Of a stretch of 64,000 nucleotides of DNA, positions 34,101-47,200 are shown piece after piece; position 1 is the stretch's first letter; each line of letters opens with the position of its first letter. This stretch comes from Ascaris suum (lineage: Eukaryota; Nematoda; Chromadorea; Rhabditida; Ascarididae). The DNA is taken from NCBI GenBank assembly GCA_013433145.1, contig CM024184.1, positions 1,302,137-1,366,136 of the forward strand. Reading direction: 5' to 3'. A model generated the notes under the pieces. The model made no database searches. It saw only the letters and a program-made list of their open reading frames with translations, and was not told where the DNA came from. The translations under genes and the position numbers were made by a program.

Positions 34101-37100
34101 TATATAAGCATAAATTGGTCACTATCAATTGGCATTGAATTTCTTCGCAAAAGCATTATTGCGAAATGAGCGATTGAACTGAATGTTTTATGTGGGAATC
34201 GATGAATATTTTGAATGTGTTGATGATCGGCCAACATACTTAAGAAAGCGACAATCGGCCTTGACGATAATGTTGGAGGACATTGATTACGAGGCATTCG
34301 CCTAGAACATTGTTCGATTCGCCTATACAGCAGAAGATTTTTACAAAGCAATATCATCAATTCCATTATAAGCAAGAATCTATGATGTAAATGAATTTTA
34401 GAATTAGCAAAAAATAATCGAGAGTATAAAAGTAAAATTTTGCGCAGCATGAGAGAGATGATTCATTTGCGATCCACAAAAAAAAGTTAGCCTGAGGTTT
34501 ACAATATACGACATTTGAGGTCGACAATCTGTGAATCTTCCTTCATTGATGTTTGTTGCATTCTGCGTGCATACGATCGCTCTTACGAAATATTACATCT
34601 CATAATGCAATTTACCTATATAAAATCGATTTCTTTGATCTTCTCCTTTGTTTGGCAATACAAATAAATAAATGATAATCAAATCGATAAATCAATAAAA
34701 TTTATTCGAGAAGACAATTAGAAGATGCAAAGAAAATCCTCAGGTAAATTCAATTTCAGGTGCGTCTACATGGTTACGTTCCGGTCAAGCATTGAATGTC
34801 TCTTGGTTCCTCTCGATTCCACATCATGTTCGTTGCTTCATACTTTTTTCCCATCTGTTATTAAAAAAAAGACATCCTCATAATTAATATCAATGGTAAA
34901 AAGCCTAAATATGCTCAGCTAATCTTATTTGGCAATGAGCAGACTATTCCTTATGGCAATCGAGAACTTTATCTCTTTTATCAAGTTGACGATATCACCT
35001 TGAGTGAATATTTCTTGAGTTTAAGGTGTTCGAAGTTTTGGAAATATTTTTCAATAGCAAAATTATTTTCCTTGTATTGTTGGCAATAATTTTCCACTTC
35101 TTTTTTGATAATCGTCTATAAATAGATAGCTTTAAGAGCGATTTAAACGATACAATTCTAATCGTTACGATGATCAACAATGATGCTGAAAAAAAAAATT
35201 TAGCACTTTACATGATTCGAAGAGAATAATTTATTATTATATAATAAATATGAAGTTATCTCTATACTTATTTAATTCATCAAAAACGTTGAAAAAATGA
35301 ATAGTTTTTTAATGGCGGAAAAGGTTTCTTGATTATTGGAAGCATCCGCAATAAGTATGCGGTAGAGTATTCGCCCGTCAAGCGCAAGCTTTTAGGTTCG
35401 CATCCGTCTGCGGCTAAATTTTTCATTGCTCATTAGACAAAAATGAAGTTGTTTTCGGTCTTGAAGTATTATGGGGAAAACACAAACCTTCGAAATCTTT
35501 GAGAACTATCATTTTCATTCGATGTTATTTTAAACGGCTTCTCTAAAAAATGCTTCCGTAAAGGAAGCATTTTATATTTATTTATTTATTTATTTGTATG
35601 TTTATTTATTTATTTATTCATTTATTTATTTCAATTTCTCGAAGTTGGAGAACGTCCAAAAATGAGCAGGAAAAACAAGAAGAAAGAAAATATTTGCGAA
35701 GCTGCAGCTCAGACGAATAGATAGATATTCGATACGTTAGAGCTGCAGTACTGTATAGATCGAAAAGATTTAGCGGAATTATAAGAGTGAAACATTGTTG
35801 CCTGCTAACAGGTACTTACCTGTTGATTATATTTGCAATTTTGGCTGCATATCGTACATTTCACATACGATGAGGAGGTTATTCATTGCATGTAGGAAGC
35901 CGACAAAAATATCTAACAATTGAGTGACCACACATGGACGTCTCAAAAAATATGCATTTTTTTCACTGATCGATTGATTAGTCAGCAGTTACTGAATGAT
36001 GTCTTAGTATATAGATTCGAAAGCTAACCAGAAATTTGCAAGTTGACTTCTAATTTGTTATGCAAATTAGGGATAGGCGAATACATGTATGTATGCATGA
36101 ACACAGTTAATTATTAAATATTGATAGTTAATAATATTTGATTAAATATGAATTTATTAATTGGATAAAATACGTTTTAATAAATATTATTAGGTGAATG
36201 GATTATTGATGCAGCATTCTTTTATTTAATATATGATGTTTTTGGCTTATATTCTCATCCTATATACCTGGAAGTATCTTTATGGCAATCATTTTTACCA
36301 TTCTAAACCATCTCTACCATTGTAGTACATTATGACCTTTATTCTCTACTGTCATCAAGGCTGAACTAGATAAAACTGGAAAAACTTTGACAAACGTTTC
36401 TTCTAGAAAGGGGTGTATAATTAGTCTTTCTTGGGATGGAGGGAGGGGGAGAGGAATATAAAATATGAGTGTAATATATTTCAAGGGAATTATAGTATTC
36501 ATCGTTAATACGGTAGTTTTATATTTCAGGGTGGCTATCGTATAGAACTACTCGATAATCGCGATAAAACAATTGCAACGCTTACCGATGAAACGAAATT
36601 TATTGGTGATAATGATACAACGTATGTGATAATATGATGAATTTCGATTAACTTTTTTTAAATTTTCTTTTTGGCATTAAAAGAGTGGATTTCGGCATTT
36701 ATACATTTTCTAAATTAGGTGTTATTTAATTTATTTACGGAAATCTTACCTGTCGAATCGATTTACGCAAGTTTCACCTGTCGAATCGCAAGAATGTGGA
36801 TGAATTGTACCCATATTCCTTGCGTACAAACATAGTAATGAATTTCTATCCTCACTTTCCGCTTTTTATATCTTTAAGTGTATCTTAGGGATTTTCTACG
36901 TGTTTTCCATCATAAATTAGATGATCAATTGTGATGAATTTGAGAGAGAATTGTCCATTTACCTATTGATTTATTTCTTCAATCTCTTAGAATCATAAAA
37001 CACAAAAAAAAATTTATAACTTCTTTGTGGTAATTTACCTCCATTTTTTTTTCTTCGAAATGCGATAAACGTTATCTCTATTCACTCTTCTTTTAGCACA

Positions 37101-38115
37101 CTAAAAAATTTTCTCTATGATTTTATTATAATATAAATGTTGTTGTAAGGTTGTTTTAATATCTTATTGTTAATTTAGTATTCAATATTTAAAGATGCAC
37201 TTAATAAAATTATCTCGAATCCGATTTTAGTAAATTAATTTCGATAGGAAAACGGTGAGTTTACAGGAAAACGAATGAAGTCGTATATCTACCGGAAGGT
37301 TTCGAGTGTTACAATTGTGCATTACGACTTATTAGACAGGCGACCGAATATGGAGACAATTATGTCTTCTATACATGCGCGGATGTGAATATCGTCAATG
37401 GTTAGTAGCGGATGAATATCTTTCTATGATAGCTCTTGTTATAAGAAAACATTCTGTGATAGTGTTGGAATGGAGAGCGAATGGGTGGTATTCCATAGTT
37501 TCTCGTTTATTTTATAGTTTTTAAATTTTTTGTTTTTTTGGTAGAGATTATTGGTATAGCAATGAAAATTGAACCTATTTTGAATTTTTGATTTATTTCG
37601 CCGTCTACGAATATACTACAGAGTCAATCATTCGGGAAAAAAGTGTTTACCGAAGAAAGAAGATGATAATTTCTATCACCAATAATTTGATGTTGTCTTA
37701 AAGAGTATTTACGATACGTTCATTCAATACCGGAAATAGCACCACTTTTTGGATATATCATATGATCAAAGTTCCATAGCTGTATTCCTTTTTCCCAAAA
37801 CTAGCGCTTCAGGCGACGACTAATTGTAAACGTGATTTCTTTGTGGAAAAATATAGAAATGTAAAAAGAAAATTTTTTTAAAAAATTTATCCCAGTATTG
37901 CGTACTCTATGTGCCTTTAATGTGACGGTTGATAGAGCATGACATTAGCAATGAACATAAATTATGAGTTAAGCAGTCCATTAATCGCCCGATCACCGTA
38001 TTAAACAAACCTTAACCTCATTCCATGTTCTTTTATTATATAGGGATACGTTGAAGATTTTCTCTATGAGAAAAGATTCATAAATTGAAAGCAAACTTAA
38101 TTTGCATAAATATTA

Positions 38116-38208
<93 letters not shown>

Positions 38209-41200
38209 AATTTTAGAATTGTATACTTTCTTCTGTTTTCTCCAACATATTAGAAAATAGTTTAAGTTTATATTATGTGCTATAATGTTGGATTATCATT
38301 CATCAAATCTATGCTAAGCAAAAATTTTCATTATAGATGTTGGATAGAATAAATCAGCTTAGTCATAGCAATTGTTATGCAACTCTTCAAGTATTGTAGC
38401 GCTCTATCTTCAAAAATATATTTTCCTAGGCAACTCTAGTACAATCAATGTCCCCCTATAGTGTGGATGAATATTTATGATCTTTATCGAGGTTTATCGA
38501 GCGAGAATCCATTAAAAAATGATGGAAAACAATCAGCGATATGTTTATTTGCGAATAATTCATTTATTTTAATTTACACCAAAAAAAAAATCCTACAATT
38601 AAAATACAAAATAATTTTAAGCATTTTTCTTCGACGAATTCAATTTGAAATACGCTGAAAAAGAAATGCCAGAAAAAAAAATAAAACCACATTGATAAAT
38701 AGAATAAAAAAAAATTCAAATGCAAATATGATTTTACAAAATTTTTTAGCACAGCTTTTAAAATATTTATTCTATCACATTGGATTGAATTCATTATTGC
38801 CGGAAATGACGAACTATTTGTTAATTGTTTGGAAAAAAACTTTTATTTTTTTTCTCGCTTTTTCTTATTTTCATTCTCATTCACTCTCTTTAGTGAATAT
38901 CATTTGTTTTTCATTTTAAAAAAAATTTATTTATTCATTAGCGATTGAAAAAAAAAATTTTTTTTTTGATTCAGAATAGATTTGATCAAATTTCACATAA
39001 TTAGCAATGAATCATATTGTACTATGTCAGTTTATTATACTTTTCTCGAAAACTATTAAACTTGTCTTTTTACTTTACAACTTTTTGAGACGTTCTTTTA
39101 TAAATTTTCTACAATTTTATTTTATAATTTTTAAATTTAATTTTATTATTTATAATTTTATAAATTTGTAAATTTTTATGATTTTTTTTTAAAATTTACA
39201 CCTTATAATTTTTATGCTTCATTGAATTTCCATCTAAGATCTATCTATCCATCGGTTCAGTGGCTTCAATTTGAAAACTATTGAGGTAAGAATTTGATAT
39301 AATAATATTTACTATGAATTGATTTTCGATTTTAAGTCGATTTATTAAGTCCCAAACGATTTGTTATCACTTGAAAATGCCCATCAAATTATGTAAATTT
39401 CCAATTACTAATTTTTTTTTCACACTGTTCTAACCATAAAACAAGATCTTTTTTCTTCTAAAATGAAAAATCTATACGAATAGTTAGATCAATCAACTCA
39501 ACATCAATGCATTAATAAATTTTTATTATTTATCGATAATTTATGGAATTTATCGATTGATGTATTGCATAAAAATGATTATGAAAATGAAAAAAAAAAG
39601 CACATAATTGTGGCATCTCTTTTCGACGATTTCTTTGCGTCTTTGAAAAATATCTTCGAAAATTGTTTGAAAATTAAAATAACACTTAATTTAAAATATA
39701 CTCAACATTTTAAAAATGGGGCGATTTTCAATCGTTTTCAAATCGTTTCAATGATAGTTGAAATGGTTGGCATATCGCATCTAAATAATTGTGTGCCATT
39801 TGTCGTTGATTTCTGTAGAATGATTTAGGCAATAATGGTTATATACAAAAGAGAAGACGTCATGTTGATTGATTGAATTGTCAAGTATCTAGTTTAGAAA
39901 GGAATTTTTTTTCCGGATCTTTTTTTTTTGTATTACCACTAAATTCATTTCGAAAATTGCCATAGAATTTAAAGATTTAATTCAACTCATTTCAAAAAAA
40001 AAAAATTCAATTCAATTCATTACTTATTTGAATATCACTTAAATATTCGGCCGGAATTCATTTATTAAAATTGCTTTTGCAATTTTTTGAATTAAAAATT
40101 TTCTTATTACTATCAGTATTAAATATTGATTACTTAATTAAATACTATTGAATTATACACGATATAGTTTTATTAGGGACACAATAATCCCCTCTATTGC
40201 TTCAATTGTTGCATTATGCGATTATAGTATGAGAAAAATTAATCGTTGCCATGTAAATTATTCTGCTTTTATGAATTTATGTAAAATTAGAATATAAATT
40301 TCTTTAAATGAATTTTGTATTATTATGTAAATTAATAAATCATAAATAAATTATTAAAATGCAATTTCAATTGAAATAAATTATTGTGGAATACTATAGG
40401 GTATAGTATTGTTACAAATTCTTTAAAAGTTATTTTCTTCGAAACTTCATCGTTTTTATTTCATCATCTCCTAAGATAAATTTTCCCTTAATGATACATT
40501 TCAATGAAAATTATCAATTTATGATGTCATTCATTTCTAATGAGAAAAAAAATTTTTTTTTCGAAAATGAAAAAATGAAAAATTTCTCATTTTATTTTTT
40601 TTTTCGAAAATGAAAAAAATTTCTCTACTCATTTTCACTATCATTTTTATTGATTAAAAAAACGGAATTTCCGCTGGTGCACTAATTTGATCACATGAAA
40701 AAAAAATAACGCATATAACACAATGATATGTGACAATCATTGGAACGTTCATTTATCAGATGTGTGTTTTCTTTCTATCTTTATCGATAAAGAAATATTA
40801 TCGCTACTTTATTGAAAAAAATGGTCATTTTTATTCAAATAAAAAATAATCCTATATATTTATTTATATATTTATATCAATTTAATAATAATTTATTTAT
40901 TTATTTATTATTTATTTATTTTTATTTATTTATTAATTTATTTATTTATTTATATTTAATGCTATTTTTCAATTTCATTGTATTGTTAGGTGGAGAAATT
41001 TCAACTCGTTTTTAGAGAGAGAGAGAGAGTAAATTCTTTTGACATTTCAACGTATAAAAGAAGAGGATGTTTTTCGCAAATTGTGCTGCATTTAAACGAG
41101 AAGCAATTGCTGTCACTTAACGAATTCCACTCCGATAACAAAGAGCAATTCCACTCGTAGAGAAAGAGCAATTATATTTTTATAAAAAGGGCATGTTACA

Positions 41201-44200
41201 TTCGTTCACATATTTCTAAATTTAAATAATACAAAATTCTCATCAGTATCATTTTTTTTTTAAATTTTACATTATCAAACTATATGTGTTTATTTCATTA
41301 ATGCAACCTATTTATTTTCATGCAAACATTCCAGTAATATTATGATTTCTAATAAAGCAATCGATTCTGTTGAAATATGAGGTAAATTTCCTCAAATTCG
41401 AGATAGCTGATACGTTGCTGATAAGTTGCACTGAAGTTGTCGAAATGTGGAGAAGGAAGAGGCTAGGATGGAGTCGATGAAAAGGAGCAAGGAAAAGTCG
41501 TTCTTGAATGAATATATATCACTATCAACGTGTTCTATGCTCTTTATATAAATTGTACTAATGTAGGCTATAGTTTACTATTTGTTACGATTTCTTCGTG
41601 TGAGATAACACGATTTTTTTCTTTGTTGTTGTTTGAAAAGAAAGCAGCAAACAGGTTATATATATTCGAAACTAATGTTTTTTCTAGAAATCGCCGATGG
41701 TCCCACTTGTGATACTCATGGTGTGAGGAAGAATGGAAGTTGTGTTTGTGAGAGTCTCTTTTCCGGAGAAACGTGCCAACTTCAAGGTACAACATTTTCA
41801 TTCCCATATATAAACACGCTTTCAATTCAATATCAATTGTGTATTGGCAAGTTCGTGATGATACCTATAATAAAAGAAATGAGGATAGTAATAATATAGA
41901 AATAATAGCAGGAACAATAATAGTAATAATAATAATGATGGTGATAGTAGTAGCAGTAACAGTAATAACTGCAATTAAAGTAACAACTATAATAACAGTA
42001 ACAGTACTATAAATAATAGTATCAAATTTATTATTTAATATAACTGGTAATAGTGACAGTAATCTTATATATTAGGCAGTATAAATTTCATGAATAAAAA
42101 ATTATTTAAATAGTCAAAAAAGTTTCGATATTTTTTAAACTTATAAGGAATTTTCAAATAGGTTAAAATGGCCCATTTTCGTCGATATCTTTATGCTCTC
42201 GTTTTGGCATTTATTTTGCAAGGTCGATCCCCATTTATCCTTTGGGATTATTTTGCGATCACAATGATTTCATTCCTTATGAACTCATCATCTACAATAT
42301 TGAATCATTAAGAGATTATTAATCAATCAATTTTTATGTTTTCAAGAGAAATTTTAATTCCTCTTTATTGATGAGTATACTATGAAATAAGCTTATCACT
42401 TAGAAATAAAGAAAACGTTGAATATTTCAGTCATATTTTTTAATTTTTTTTAAATTTTATAAAATTATTCATTCTGTTACAAAAAAAAACACCACCAACA
42501 AAGTAACCTAAAGTGGTATTCAGATTTATGGAGAGTTTTTCAAAGAAATTGAGTACGTGGCAATTTTTGCAAAAGCAATGCAAACTTTACTAATCCATAT
42601 ATGAATTTGCATTGGAATAGACTACAAATGTCGATTGAAATTTTCTGCGAATCATGGTACTGACCTAATTGAAGGGAAGAAGAGCGAGCAGATTGCAATT
42701 TTCTCTTTAATTTTTTGAATATTGCAGAAAATTCTCATCAGTTAAACTCTCTTCCCTCTCATCGCTCACCTCCCAAATCTCTCCACCATCCCCTTTGTAT
42801 TAAATTCTCGAAAATTTTGATACTAATGATATCATCTTTTTTTTTTCAATTTTAGATGAGTGCTCCGATGATACCGATTGTGGTAAGTATGGTAAATGCA
42901 TAACATTCGGTGATCAAGGTGATCCACAAAAGCAATGCTTCTGCGCAAATGGTTACTATGGTCAAAATTGTGATCGTGGTTAGCATTTCTCTTAGTTTCA
43001 TATCGAATTTTGCCAACGAATAATTTTAAAATTTCGTATGAATTTTTTTTTCTGAATATTTTTTAATTTTATGAAAATTTTTGAAAAAAAAAGAAAAATT
43101 TCGAATAATAAATATTAATTTTTCTAAAGTAAAAGAGTATTGTAAAGTAATATATCTAGATTTTACGTAAGGACTCAATAAAATTTTCTAATCTATAATA
43201 CAGGTTTTTCCTTTTTCTTATTATTTGCATTTCTCTCATCGATTTTCAATGAAATTATTTCTCAAGTCAACAGTAGTTCGAGATCACTGTTTCATGCGGG
43301 CGCATTCCACATTCCTAGTGCGAACTTCTCTAGCTCCGCTCTCTCTCCCTCCTTCCCTCCGCCCTTCCACTCTCTCCCTTTTCCTATCTTTTTTTATTTT
43401 CGTGGGAAGATTGGTGAAATTATAAACACTTCCCTCGATAATAAATCGCCTTTTCATAGTCGTATTATTAAGGTTATCCTTTCCAAGTTGATAGAGAATT
43501 CAAGTAAGATAGTTGGATTGTACAGGGCATTCAGCATATGCGTAAATTTCTCTTATATGTTGGAGTGAAATTTTAAAAATTTAGCCATAAAAGTCGAAAA
43601 AAAAATCAAAAAATATATATCCGCTTTGAAAGTTTTGAAAAAAAAAAATTATAATTCTTCGTCGATTATTTTTTTCAATTCTTTAATTTTTACATTTTTT
43701 TTTCAATTATCTTTTTCTTCAAATTAGAGCCGTAATGAATTTCTATCAAATATATATACACTCGTTTAAAAAAAAAAGTTGATGATTTTTATAAATCGAC
43801 GAATTAATAGCCGAAGTCTTATGAGATATCGGAATATGTTTTTTTTTAGAAGCAAGGTCGTTTATTCGTGATCCTGAATTCGATGCATCGCTTTATAAAT
43901 TGAGAGAAGTTGGTGCCGATCAGGATAGAATATATTGGCGAATCGTTCAGGTATTTTTTTTCATTCATAAATATGGCGAAATGGCGAAAATTCTATACTT
44001 TTAGTAAATACTCTAGTAGGAATTATTTGAAATTAGCTATCAATTAAATTAATTAATTCCATTTTAATGATCTACTTAATAATGATCTAAAAACAATTTC
44101 TATCAGTTTTTTTTTTGATTTCTGATTATATAATCTTTTATCATATATAAGCGATATGCATTATATTCTCTTCGAATATATTATAACTGCGAAAGAATCT

Positions 44201-47200
44201 TTTATGATTCGTTATTCGTATTGTGCTCATTGAAATATAATATTTTTTTTCTACGTTTTACTATGGAGAGTAGTAAAAATATGAAATTATATGATTTCAC
44301 CTTTAATGTTGTTATATTTTGAGGTAATTTTCCACCTGTCCCCCTTCCTCTTCCTCGTTCGTTTTAATAAATTATTATCATTTCATTGGAAAAATCGGGA
44401 GGAAATGGAAATGGTTTTCGATGTAATTTTAAAAACTCACATTTATATATCATCGGCATCATATGTACGCCGATATGTTTATGTGTATATGTCTTGCTTA
44501 GGTGAATAATATTTGTTATATTTGCTCGATTGAATAATGCAAATTGAATCCATAAATTCTGAAACTCCGAACATATTTTTTGAAATTTTTAAAAAAATTG
44601 CATTCAAAATATTTTTGAATGCAATATATCGATTTTTTTTTCAATAATTAAAGAAAAATCTCAAATGCGACGATATTTGCGAGAAAGATAACTTTTTTTT
44701 GATGAAATTTCCGAGAAAATATTAAAAAGAAATGCTAATTATGGAATAAATCGAAATGGGAATATTTGCACGATGCATATAGGTTGTGCAGTTTGATTGG
44801 GTTAACAATAGCTATCGATAGAAAGTCCTTGACCGAGATCGTTTAACAACAACTCAGTTACACTAATATAACTCTACGTCTTCTTTCTTTATCCTTTCTC
44901 ATTACTTCTCTCTATCTTTTCCCCTCTCCCTCCTTCTCTCTCTCCCTCTCTTTCTCTCACTCTCTATATACTCATCTATCTATACGGTAGTCGTCGAACC
45001 TATATATTTGTCTAGAAGTTAGGAGACAATTGGCGCCTAAAATGTAACGCTCACTCTTCAAGGAAAAAAAGTTGCGTAGAAAAAATCTGTTGTATGGGTA
45101 TGTCGAATTTTTTTTTAATGAACGAGAAATAAGAATCCATATCGTAAATATTGCAATTCATGCGCAAAAAAAAAGTTGCATACCTTTTTATAAAAAATTG
45201 TTCAGCATTTCTCTTCACTATTTTCGCTTTTCTCTACTGTTTCTTAAAAAAAAAAAAAAAAATAAAAAAATAAAATAAAAAATAGATGAAGCCATGTAAG
45301 ACGAAAAAAAAAACTAAAAAGATATTGATTTTTATGCAATTGTATGATCGAGATTTAGAGAAATGGGAGAGCTACATGAAATCTTCATCTAAATCAACGC
45401 AAAGGTTCATTTATTAACGTTCTCTCCTTCTCATTTATATTGTCGACTATGCCGCATAATATATTATTCAGCAGCAATTTTATTGTAGTGTAAAGGAATA
45501 TGCAAAAATATTTTTTCGAATTTTCAAAGGAATTTAGCAATTTCAAAAAAAAAATTTTTTTTTTTGCTGAAAAAAAATATAATTTACAGGACGAATTAGA
45601 GGTGGTATTGAAATTCAAAGGCAACTCATGGTTAGGCGTTGGATGGAAATCAACTAATTCAACGAAATCATGCCCATCAGTCAGCACGTTTAGCATCATA
45701 AAAAATCGCAATTATGCATCATCGAACGAGGATAGTATCGAATTTGATGAGAATGAATTCGGATCGAAAGCGATTTTCCCTTCATTGCCTATCGAACCGA
45801 TTAGCAAACGCAAAAATATTTCCACTGAAGGTAAGTAGATTAATAAAAAAAAAATTCTACATAAATTATGAATTGAAATTTTATATTCCAATTTATTAAG
45901 TTTTCAATTTATTAAGTTTTATTAAGTTCCAAATTTCATTTCATTTTATATTATATCGTTTTTGAAAATCTTTTTTTTTTTAAAATTACAATCAATTTCA
46001 AATTTTCTTCAGATTTTCAAATGGATTTTTTTTTAGAGAATTGCGGTGCAAATGAAGAATTAATACAGTGTCCAGAATTTACAAGACAATGTGAAGCATC
46101 TTGTGATTGGACACGCTATCCAGAAACGATCCCAAATTGTCCACGTTCATGTGGTACACCAAAATGTGTATGTAAAGAAGGATTTGTTCGAGCAGCAAAT
46201 GATAACGACACATGTGTACCATTCCATTATTGCTCTGATGAGGTGAGGTTTCAAATAGTTAATTTATTTCATTGTTTTTGTATAATTCAAAATAATTTAT
46301 ATAGTTAAGAGTATTTAAGAGAGGAGCGGAAATTTTTTGAAGATATCTAAAAATAACGTTGAGCTATAGTACAACGGAGAAATAAGGATAATTCCTAGGT
46401 CAAGTTCATTACAAAAGTTATCATCGGTTATTCTTATCATTGAATTCTTCGTTGCCAGTTATGCGATGAAATCGTTAGTGGCTATTATGAAATTGCATTG
46501 AATTCATTGTAATGAAAGCTTCAATGATTGTAATTGCTGTAATATTGAAATATTGCAATTGCAAAGTTTACAATACCGTTCAATAATATCTAAGTTTCAT
46601 AATGCAACACTCATGACACTTTCTTATCTATTTGCAACTATATAAATTTACATTCAATTGTTTGATTCATTTATATGTTCATTTTTTTGACTTTTTAAAA
46701 AAAAAGGTTTTTTTGAAAGATTCAAAAAATTTTGTAGGTTGAAGTTGAATGTGCAGCGAATTCAACGTGGGCAAAATGTGGTATAGCATGTGAACCAACA
46801 TGTGATAATATGTACGATACATCACCATGTCCAGCTAGATGTGATGTACCAGCATGTACATGTTCGGATAATTATGTACGATATAACGACGAGTGCATCT
46901 TTTGGGGTGATTGTCCAAGTAGGTTGAGTATTTCGTTATTGAACTCGTCTTTCGTTTATGATTACACTTTTCCTGTTTTCATAATCTGGTACTAATACGT
47001 GAGAATCTTATTTCCGGTCTCCGAGCATCATAATTTCCGAACTCACCGGTTATTGTTGTGATAATAAAAATGACCGGAAGATATTTTAATTTCACTGCAG
47101 TACACCTGAGTACACAAAAAATGCCATGCTTTTTTTCAAAAATAAGAATTCATATATTCACATTTCAATGTACTCTCGAAATATTTTTTATTATTAGCAA

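Larger units (their letters stand above)
31180..34759. other. Intron 1 of the DOMON gene
   Basis: AT-rich, 3.6 kb. Contains a G run (31735-31750), a 19-bp inverted repeat (32350-32390), a C-rich run (32640-32651), TTTA repeats and an antisense 125-codon frame at 34073-34450. Confidence 0.6.
37401..41687. other. Intron 4 of the DOMON gene
   Basis: The largest intron (4.3 kb). Holds an (AT)n tract, A-run/T-run junctions and a TTTA tract. Several short frames here are Lys/Phe/Ile-rich and look like chance. Confidence 0.55.

Noticed and set aside
45394..45711. Minus-strand frame opposite exon 8, and similar minus frames at 60289, 60642, 61115, 61665 and 61787
   Set aside because: Shadows of real plus-strand exons.
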